A stretch of 10,119 nt of DNA from Nitrospira sp. GTDB lineage: Bacteria; Nitrospirota; Thermodesulfovibrionia; Thermodesulfovibrionales; SM23-35. The translations under genes and the position numbers were made by a program. The stretch spans positions 1-10,119 of the forward strand of contig VGWY01000088.1 in assembly GCA_016873575.1 (NCBI GenBank), in the 5' to 3' direction. The first letter of the stretch is position 1. The number at the start of each line of letters is the position of its first letter. The notes beneath the pieces are model-generated. The model was not told the origin of the DNA. It worked only from the letters and a program-made list of their open reading frames with translations, and ran no database searches. Below, one piece after another: positions 4,968 to 10,119 of this stretch.

Positions 4968-5516
4968 TTGGAAGATCGTGAAATGAGGGAAGACGAAATG
5001 TCCATCATTGAAGAAGGCATTGAGATAACCGAAGAACCTCCTGTGAGCGAAACGGAGAAACTTGCTGCTGAACTTCAGGAGATGAATGACAAATATGTAA
5101 GACTGTATGCAGAATTCGAAAATTACAAGAAACGGGTCAATAGAGATAAGGAAGAACTTGTAAAATATGGCAATGAGAGTCTGTTGTATGAGTTACTTCC
5201 AGTAATTGATAACCTCGAGATGGCGTTGAAGCATTCCTCCAATGAGGCATCGAAAGGGCTTGTACAGGGAGTAGAAATAACCTTAAAGGAACTCCAGAGG
5301 ACACTCGAAAAATTCGGACTGAGTGCTATTGAGGCAACAGGGAAACCTTTTGACCCCTCAATACATCATGCTATGGCACAGATCGAGCGGGATGATGTTG
5401 ATGAAAAGACAGTTGTGGAGGAATACAGGAAAGGATATATGTTAAAGGATAAGGTATTGAGGCCATCTCTTGTAGCGGTCTCGAAAAAACCAGAAACAGT
5501 GAATAGTGAACAGTGA
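4968..5516 (+). CDS. grpE: Nucleotide exchange factor GrpE
   Basis: GrpE releases ADP from DnaK so that substrate can be exchanged. From TTG 4968 the product has 182 residues, within the family range. An acidic N-terminal tail leads into a long helix (LAAELQEMNDKYVRLYAEFENYKKRV) that forms the coiled-coil dimer stalk. The body holds LLPVIDNLEMAL, and the beta-wing region contains GKPFDPSIHHAMAQIE and GYMLKDKVLRPSLVAVSKK, the best-conserved GrpE signatures. Starting at ATG 4983 would remove only five residues. The last residues (VNSEQ) and stop are encoded by an inverted repeat that continues into the gap, so the tail appears acquired from the repeat. It lies between hrcA and dnaK, as in many class I heat-shock operons. 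Confidence 0.95.
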   Translation: MEDREMREDEMSIIEEGIEITEEPPVSETEKLAAELQEMNDKYVRLYAEFENYKKRVNRDKEELVKYGNESLLYELLPVIDNLEMALKHSSNEASKGLVQGVEITLKELQRTLEKFGLSAIEATGKPFDPSIHHAMAQIERDDVDEKTVVEEYRKGYMLKDKVLRPSLVAVSKKPETVNSEQ

Positions 5517-5565
5517 AAAGTTTTTTGTCTTTTAACTAAATACTATTCACTAACAACTATTCACT
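5498..5565. repeat. Inverted repeat spanning the grpE end and grpE-dnaK gap
   Basis: The left arm (5498-5517, agtgaatagt plus gaacagtgaa) and right arm (5546-5565, ttcactaacaactattcact) are complementary at 16 of 20 positions, with actattcact pairing perfectly to agtgaatagt. The left arm includes the last grpE codons and stop. It would fold in mRNA 12 nt before the dnaK SD. No T-tract follows, so it is not an obvious terminator. The gtgaatagtgaacagtga wording recalls dispersed repeats seen in other genomes. Confidence 0.65.
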
Positions 5566-5591
5566 AAAAAAAATATAGGAGGAATCTTAAC

Positions 5592-7514
5592 ATGGGGAAA
5601 ACAATTGGAATAGACCTCGGAACAACAAACTCTGTTGTTGCTGTTGTTCAGGGAGGTGAGCCTGTCGTAATCCCAAACCAGGAGGGAAGCAGGACAACTC
5701 CATCTGTTGTGGCTTTTACTGAAAAGGGTGAAAGGCTTGTTGGTCAGATTGCAAAAAGGCAATCGATCACAAACCCTGAAAACACAATATTTTCCATCAA
5801 GAGGCTGATGGGAAGGAAATATAATACTCCCGAGGGAGAACATGCAAGGAAGAGGCTACCTTATAAGATTGTTGAGGCATCCAATGGTGATGCACATGTG
5901 GAGATAAGAGGCAAACGCTATTCACCACCTGAGATATCGGCAATGATTCTTCAGAAACTCAAACAGGCTGCCGAGGATTATCTCGGAGAACAGGTTACAG
6001 AAGCGGTTATTACGGTTCCTGCCTATTTTGACGACAGACAGAGACAGGCCACAAAAGATGCCGGAAGGATTGCAGGCCTGAATGTTCTCAGAATCATCAA
6101 TGAACCAACTGCCGCAGCTCTTGCATATGGAATGGATAAAAAGAAGGAAGAAAAGATCGCAGTCTATGACCTTGGTGGCGGAACATTTGATATATCCATA
6201 CTCGAAATCGGAGAAGGTGTTGTAGAGGTAAAATCCACAAATGGAAATACCTACTTAGGCGGTGATGATTTTGACCTCAGGATTATAGACTGGATGGTTG
6301 AAGAGTTCAAGAAAGACCAGGGGATAGATCTTAAGAACGATAGAATGGCATTGCAGAGGTTGAAAGAGGGTGCTGAAAGGGCAAAGATTGAGCTTTCAAC
6401 AGCCATGGAAACAGAGATTAACCTGCCATTCATAACAGCAGATGCAACAGGACCCAAGCACATGCTCATGAAACTCTCAAGGGCTAAATTTGAACAGCTT
6501 GTAGGAGATCTTATCGAACACACAACAGGCCCCTGTCAGAATGCACTCTCTGATGCTAACCTTTCATCTGCAAATATAGACGAGGTCTTACTTGTAGGCG
6601 GTCAGACAAGGACACCGAAGGTACAGCAAACTGTACAGAACTTCTTCAGTAAGGAACCAAACAAGACCGTGAACCCTGATGAAGTAGTTGCTGTTGGTGC
6701 AGCTATTCAGGCTGCAGTTCTTAAGGGAGATGTAAAGGAGGTATTGCTCCTCGATGTTACCCCGCTCTCATTGGGTATCGAGACACTTGGTGGGATATTT
6801 ACCAAAATAATAGAGAGAAACACTACAATTCCTACAAAGAAAAGTCAGATATTCTCCACAGCATCTGATAACCAGCCTGCTGTTACCATCAAGGTCTGTC
6901 AGGGCGAAAGGGAGATGGCTACAGACAACAAGCTTCTTGGCAACTTTGAGCTCATTGGCATTCCTCCTGCACCGAGAGGGATACCACAGATAGAAGTGAC
7001 ATTCGATATAGATGCAAATGGCATCCTCCATGTCTCTGCGAAAGACCTCGGTACAGGTAAAGAGCAGTCAATACGTATAACTGCATCAAGTGGTTTGAAT
7101 GAAGAAGAGATAAAGAAGATGACCCGAGATGCAGAGTCACATGCAGATGAAGATAAAAGGAAGAAACAGCTTGCAGAGGCAAGGAATGAGGCTGATACAC
7201 TCATTTATACAGTCGAAAAATCTCTTACAGAGTATGGTGACAAACTATCTGAATCTGAGAAGAGAGAAGTTCAGGACGCACTTGAAAGATGCAAAAAGGC
7301 AAAGGATACAAGTAACGAGGCATCTGAAATAAAATCTGCTATCGAAAACCTTACAAGAACATCCCACAAACTTGCAGAACACATTTACAAGGGCGCGGGT
7401 GCACAAGCAGGTGCTGGGGCAGGGACAGGAGCACAAGCAGGTGCGAAAGGCCCTGAAGAAGAGGTTGTTGAAGCAGAATTCGAAGAGGTTGATAAGAATA
7501 AGAAGGAGAGCTAA
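5592..7514 (+). CDS. dnaK: Hsp70 chaperone DnaK
   Basis: The 640-residue length is normal for DnaK. It binds exposed hydrophobic segments in an ATP-dependent cycle with DnaJ and GrpE. The ATPase domain opens with IGIDLGTTNS (5-14). AVYDLGGGTFDISILE and VLLVGGQTRTPKVQ are the second and third Hsp70 signatures; the third has Q where many DnaKs have M. The interdomain linker VLLLDVTPLSLGIET is intact, followed by the beta-sandwich substrate domain and helical lid. The C-terminus has a Gly/Ala/Gln linker encoded partly by a 30-bp-period duplication, then the acidic EEEVVEAEFEEV tail typical of bacterial DnaK. ATG 5592 follows AGGAGG (5577-5582) with 9 nt spacing. It shares the CIRCE-controlled operon, with no internal promoter evident. 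Confidence 0.98.
   Translation: MGKTIGIDLGTTNSVVAVVQGGEPVVIPNQEGSRTTPSVVAFTEKGERLVGQIAKRQSITNPENTIFSIKRLMGRKYNTPEGEHARKRLPYKIVEASNGDAHVEIRGKRYSPPEISAMILQKLKQAAEDYLGEQVTEAVITVPAYFDDRQRQATKDAGRIAGLNVLRIINEPTAAALAYGMDKKKEEKIAVYDLGGGTFDISILEIGEGVVEVKSTNGNTYLGGDDFDLRIIDWMVEEFKKDQGIDLKNDRMALQRLKEGAERAKIELSTAMETEINLPFITADATGPKHMLMKLSRAKFEQLVGDLIEHTTGPCQNALSDANLSSANIDEVLLVGGQTRTPKVQQTVQNFFSKEPNKTVNPDEVVAVGAAIQAAVLKGDVKEVLLLDVTPLSLGIETLGGIFTKIIERNTTIPTKKSQIFSTASDNQPAVTIKVCQGEREMATDNKLLGNFELIGIPPAPRGIPQIEVTFDIDANGILHVSAKDLGTGKEQSIRITASSGLNEEEIKKMTRDAESHADEDKRKKQLAEARNEADTLIYTVEKSLTEYGDKLSESEKREVQDALERCKKAKDTSNEASEIKSAIENLTRTSHKLAEHIYKGAGAQAGAGAGTGAQAGAKGPEEEVVEAEFEEVDKNKKES
7401..7444 (+). repeat. Short direct repeat in the DnaK C-terminal linker
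   Basis: gcacaagcaggtgc occurs at 7401-7414 and 7431-7444, a 30-bp (10-codon) period that keeps frame. It encodes the AQAGA motif twice, starting at residue 604, in a flexible Gly/Ala linker before the acidic tail. Confidence 0.6.
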
Positions 7515-7516
7515 AA

Positions 7517-7552
7517 ATTACTAATTGATAATTGATAATTACTAATTGATAA
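7517..7552 (+). repeat. AT-rich tandem repeat between dnaK and dnaJ
   Basis: attactaattgataa occurs at 7517-7531 and 7538-7552, a 21-bp period. It fills nearly the whole 42-bp gap. No purine-rich SD lies within 20 nt of the dnaJ ATG; the nearest SD-like AAGGAG (7503-7508) is inside the end of dnaK, 48 nt away. Confidence 0.7.
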
Positions 7553-7556
7553 ATTT

Positions 7557-8654
7557 ATGAAGGACTATTATGGAATTCTCGGTGTATCAAGCGATGCATC
7601 TGATGCTGACCTTAAAAAGGCATTCAGACAACTCGCCCTGAAATACCACCCTGACAGGAATCCTGATGATAAAGAATCAGAAGAAAAATTCAAGGAAATA
7701 AATGAGGCATACTCCTGTCTGAGTGACCCTGAAAAAAGGGTTAACTATGACAGGTTTGGTACTGCTGAAGGAGTTGGGCCTGGGGTTAGCCCATTCGGTG
7801 CAGGGTTTGGTGATATATTTGAGGACATCTTTGGAGACTTTTTCGGGACATTCACAGGTCAGCGCAGACCACGACCGACAAAGGGGAATGATCTCAGATA
7901 TGATCTTGACATAACGCTCATGGAAGCAGCCTTCGGTTCAGAAAAGACCATTGAGGTACCGAAATGGGAAACGTGTAGCGAATGTCGTGGGACAGGTTCA
8001 GCACCGGGGAAAGGGCCTGTTACATGTTCACATTGTAAGGGCACAGGTCAGATAAGGTTTCAACAGGGCTTTTTCAGTATCTCTAAGACATGTGGAAGGT
8101 GCAACGGAGCAGGCAAAATTATCACAGATCCATGCAAAACATGTAAAGGAAACGGGGCAGTCAGAAGATCGAAGGATATTACCGTAAAGATACCTGCAGG
8201 CATTGATTCAGGATCGAGGCTCAGGATTACCGGTGAGGGGGACCCTGGCCTTTATGGCGGGCCACCAGGAGACCTCTTTGTAATACTCAATGTTGAAGAA
8301 CACCCCTTCTTTAAAAGAGAGGGGACTGACCTCTTTTGTGAAATTCCTATTTCATTCCCCCATGCTGCACTCGGTGCAGAAATAGAAGTTCCCACCCTTG
8401 ACGGTATATCAAAGATAAAGATACCAGCAGGAACATCATCGGGCAGGATTTTTCATATCAAAGGTGCTGGATTACCAAAGGTCGGCGGGCACGTGAGGGG
8501 AGACCAGAATGTAAGGGTTTATGTTGATGTGCCGAAAAAGCTGACCCCAAGGCAGAAAGAACTCCTTGAGGAATTTGCCAGGATTAATGGTGATGAGTTA
8601 GCGAAGTCCTTTAAAGAAAAAATTAAGGACATTTTTTCAGGAACGAAGAAGTAG
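7557..8654 (+). CDS. dnaJ: Hsp40 co-chaperone DnaJ
   Basis: The 365-residue protein is a full type I DnaJ, which presents substrates to DnaK and stimulates its ATPase. The J domain (about 3-68) contains YYGILGV and the essential H31-P32-D33. A Gly/Phe-rich linker spans about 72-101. Four zinc motifs follow: CSECRGTG (140-147), CSHCKGTG (157-164), CGRCNGAG (179-186) and CKTCKGNG (193-200), enough for two zinc sites. Two C-terminal substrate-binding beta domains end before a short basic tail. ATG 7557 is fixed by MKDYYGILGV, the family's normal start, although no SD precedes it. It is the last gene of the operon and converges on the flavodiiron gene 32 bp away, with no strong terminator between them. 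Confidence 0.97.
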   Translation: MKDYYGILGVSSDASDADLKKAFRQLALKYHPDRNPDDKESEEKFKEINEAYSCLSDPEKRVNYDRFGTAEGVGPGVSPFGAGFGDIFEDIFGDFFGTFTGQRRPRPTKGNDLRYDLDITLMEAAFGSEKTIEVPKWETCSECRGTGSAPGKGPVTCSHCKGTGQIRFQQGFFSISKTCGRCNGAGKIITDPCKTCKGNGAVRRSKDITVKIPAGIDSGSRLRITGEGDPGLYGGPPGDLFVILNVEEHPFFKREGTDLFCEIPISFPHAALGAEIEVPTLDGISKIKIPAGTSSGRIFHIKGAGLPKVGGHVRGDQNVRVYVDVPKKLTPRQKELLEEFARINGDELAKSFKEKIKDIFSGTKK

Positions 8655-8686
8655 TCATACCTAACTTATGGGAGGTTACCGGTTCT
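8655..8686. other. Convergent gap between dnaJ and the flavodiiron gene, no clear terminator
   Basis: Only 32 bp separate the two stop codons. The best pairing is gaagaa (8645-8650) with ttcttc (8683-8688), six bases around a 32-nt loop, plus a 4-bp taac/gtta. Neither is a convincing intrinsic terminator, so transcripts may overlap at their 3' ends or rely on Rho. Confidence 0.45.
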
Positions 8687-9874
8687 TCATTTTATGATGC
8701 CATGTTTTCTATGTCTTTGAAGGATTTCATCTGCCAGTCTTTCGAGAGATTCCAGGTCTTCCTGTCTTGGATAACCCTTCACAATAACAGGCTCTATGAG
8801 TTCAACCTTGAGATTGGTTAACATTCCTTTCAAAACCTCTAACATCCTGCTTCCCCATCCATAAGAACCGATCACGGATGCAAATCTTAACTTGGGTCTC
8901 AGGGCATTCACAAGATAAGCTCCATAAACAACATTGGGATGTGGACCAGTTAAAACAGTTGGTGAGCCGATTACTATCGTGGCAGCATCAACAAGGGACA
9001 TGGCTAATTCTCCAATATCCGTTCTTGTAAGATTAAAGGGCTTTACAGTAATTTTTCTTTTAATTAAGGCATCGATAAAATAGTTGACTAATTTTTCTGT
9101 GCTTCCGTGCATGGAAACATAGGGAACAATCACTTCATTTTTTACCTCATCTGAAATCCATTCTTTGTAGGCATTGATGATAAATTCCGGCTCCTGATAA
9201 ACATGACCATGGCTTGGTGCAACGATCTCAATCTCCATGCCATACATGACTTCAAGATGCTTCTTGATACTCGTTCTAAATGGCATCATAATCTCTGCAT
9301 AGTATCGCTTGGCTGATTCATATACCTTTGCCTCATCTGACACAAAAAGATCACTTGATGCAAGATGCGAACCTAAAAAATCACAGGTAAATAAGATCTT
9401 ATCCTCTTTCAAATAGGTGAACATAGTTTCTGGCCAGTGAACCCATGGTGCCAAAATAAATTCGAGCGTTTTATTTCCCAGAGAAATTGTTACTCTATCA
9501 TTTATTGTGAGAAATTTATCCTCTGGAATCAGGAGCAGATCCTTTAGCATGTCTTTACATTTTGGATTTGTAACCACTTTTGCATTCGGATAAAGACTGA
9601 GGATTTCAGGTATTGACCCTGAATGGTCCTGTTCGGCATGATGGGAAATAACATAATCAATGCTCGTTATATCCAGCGTTTTCAGGTTTCCAACGAGAAT
9701 GTGTTGTTTCGCAGGGTCAACGGTATCAATCAGTGCTATCTTTTCACTGCCCTTTATCAGATAAGAGTTATAGCTTGTTCCATCAGGAAGCGGGATGAGT
9801 TCATCAAATAACCTCCTGTCCCAGTCTATTGCACCAACGGACAAGATACCAGATCCTAATTCTCTGATAGCCAT
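8687..9874 (-). CDS. fprA: Flavodiiron protein (FprA/ROO family O2 or NO reductase)
   Basis: The 395-residue soluble protein has the basic two-domain form that reduces O2 to water and/or NO to N2O, protecting anaerobes. The metallo-beta-lactamase-like domain (1-245) keeps the whole diiron set: H79-x-E81-x-D83-H84, H146 in WVHWPETM, D165 in CDFLGSH and H222 in SHGHVY. The flavodoxin domain (from about 248) has the FMN phosphate loop SMHGST (254-259) and a later SYGWGSRM loop. There is no rubredoxin or flavin-reductase extension, so electrons must come from a separate partner not seen here. ATG 9874 has a consensus AGGAGG (9888-9883) 8 nt upstream. It has its own promoter and inverted repeats suggesting regulation. 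O2 versus NO preference cannot be read from sequence alone. Confidence 0.95.
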   Translation of the reverse strand: MAIRELGSGILSVGAIDWDRRLFDELIPLPDGTSYNSYLIKGSEKIALIDTVDPAKQHILVGNLKTLDITSIDYVISHHAEQDHSGSIPEILSLYPNAKVVTNPKCKDMLKDLLLIPEDKFLTINDRVTISLGNKTLEFILAPWVHWPETMFTYLKEDKILFTCDFLGSHLASSDLFVSDEAKVYESAKRYYAEIMMPFRTSIKKHLEVMYGMEIEIVAPSHGHVYQEPEFIINAYKEWISDEVKNEVIVPYVSMHGSTEKLVNYFIDALIKRKITVKPFNLTRTDIGELAMSLVDAATIVIGSPTVLTGPHPNVVYGAYLVNALRPKLRFASVIGSYGWGSRMLEVLKGMLTNLKVELIEPVIVKGYPRQEDLESLERLADEILQRHRKHGIIK

Positions 9875-9925
9875 TTAACAGACCTCCTCATGTTTTTAAG
9901 TTTTCCCCTCTGTATCTCTATCGAC

Positions 9926-9960
9926 ATAACTATCCCCGTCTCTTTTATTTTGGTAGTTAT
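9926..9960. promoter_or_regulatory. Inverted repeat overlapping the flavodiiron -10 box, possible operator
   Basis: ataacta (9926-9932) is the exact reverse complement of tagttat (9954-9960), with 21 bp between. Allowing one bulge, flanking cc/gg extends each arm. One arm lies across the -10 and the other in the early leader, a position suited to a repressor. The regulator is not identifiable. Confidence 0.4.
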
Positions 9961-9984
9961 AATCCTTCACACTATCCTTGTCAA
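9956..9984 (-). promoter_or_regulatory. Sigma-70-type promoter of the flavodiiron gene
   Basis: On the minus strand a perfect TTGACA (9984-9979), a 17-bp spacer and TATAAC (9961-9956) point leftward. Transcription should start near 9949, giving a leader of about 75 nt before ATG 9874. Confidence 0.8.
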
Positions 9985-9994
9985 TAAATTTTCC

Positions 9995-10019
9995 CTCTTT
10001 CGTATTTATATTGAAAGAG
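9995..10019. promoter_or_regulatory. Inverted repeat upstream of the flavodiiron -35, possible activator site
   Basis: ctctttc (9995-10001) and gaaagag (10013-10019) are perfect complements around 11 bp, centred about 23 bp upstream of the -35 box. The size and place fit a dimeric regulator site, but no family match is claimed. Confidence 0.35.
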
Positions 10020-10025
10020 AACTTT

Positions 10026-10052
10026 AACCACTGAGGCACAGAGACACTGAGA
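10026..10052. repeat. Dispersed-repeat fragment related to the post-ffh element
   Basis: aaccactgaggcacagagac and the bases after it share the ccac-gag and cacagag rhythm of the element at 3735-3762. No complementary right arm is found before the window ends, so it may continue beyond. The remaining 10053-10119 is AT-rich with no gene or motif I can support. Confidence 0.45.
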
Positions 10053-10119
10053 ATAAGAACAAATATCTCTTTTATTTATTACAAACAAAAAAAAGCTTGA
10101 ATATATTAATATTTTTTCT

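Noticed and set aside
5498..5565. Inverted repeat considered as an intrinsic terminator within the heat-shock operon
   Set aside because: The right arm is followed by an A-tract, not T, and dnaK has no promoter of its own in this gap.
5517..5591. Second CIRCE or internal heat-shock promoter before dnaK
   Set aside because: No TTAGCACTC/GAGTGCTAA arms and no paired -35/-10 boxes at proper spacing are present.

Overview
The window reads as a chromosomal stretch of a moderately AT-rich anaerobic or microaerophilic bacterium. Housekeeping genes sit in short transcription units, and most gaps between them hold small repeats. The hrcA-grpE-dnaK-dnaJ order with a perfect CIRCE operator, together with a flavodiiron protein, suggests a Nitrospirota or deltaproteobacteria-like lineage. 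That placement is an inference from gene content and style, not something the sequence proves. I see no rRNA, tRNA, CRISPR array, phage gene or intact insertion sequence.

Layout. Positions 1-18 hold the first six codons of a leftward gene whose leader folds into a nested hairpin covering its ribosome binding site. Positions 84-258 hold a C/G-rich palindrome with a G-quadruplex motif and another small hairpin. A rightward pair follows: a ComEB/dCMP-type deaminase (259-732) and a UDP-glucuronate 4-epimerase-like sugar-nucleotide epimerase (744-1742), with the SD of the second overlapping the stop of the first. Thioredoxin (1868-2200) has its own strong promoter and a leader hairpin. A 110-bp compound palindrome separates it from ffh (2390-3709), the SRP GTPase. 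A second palindromic repeat follows ffh.

The central block is the heat-shock operon hrcA (3911-4942), grpE (4968-5516), dnaK (5592-7514) and dnaJ (7557-8654). It is driven by one promoter (3850-3879) with a perfect CIRCE (3881-3907). HrcA should repress the unit by binding CIRCE. DnaK, DnaJ and GrpE form the chaperone cycle: DnaJ delivers substrates and stimulates ATP hydrolysis, and GrpE exchanges nucleotide. Convergent to dnaJ is a flavodiiron protein gene (9874-8687, minus strand) with a complete diiron ligand set. It has a good promoter at 9956-9984 flanked by inverted repeats.

Together the genes cover protein targeting (Ffh), folding (DnaK system), thiol redox (thioredoxin), O2/NO detoxification (flavodiiron protein), pyrimidine deoxynucleotide supply and surface polysaccharide precursors. 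I do not see a new multi-gene system here. The most unusual material is non-coding or at gene edges: the RBS-occluding leader at the left end; a series of different small repeat families in successive gaps, which reach into coding sequence in the epimerase and grpE and coincide with loss of a normal SD at dnaJ; the CIRCE that doubles as hrcA's SD; and the inverted repeats around the flavodiiron promoter.
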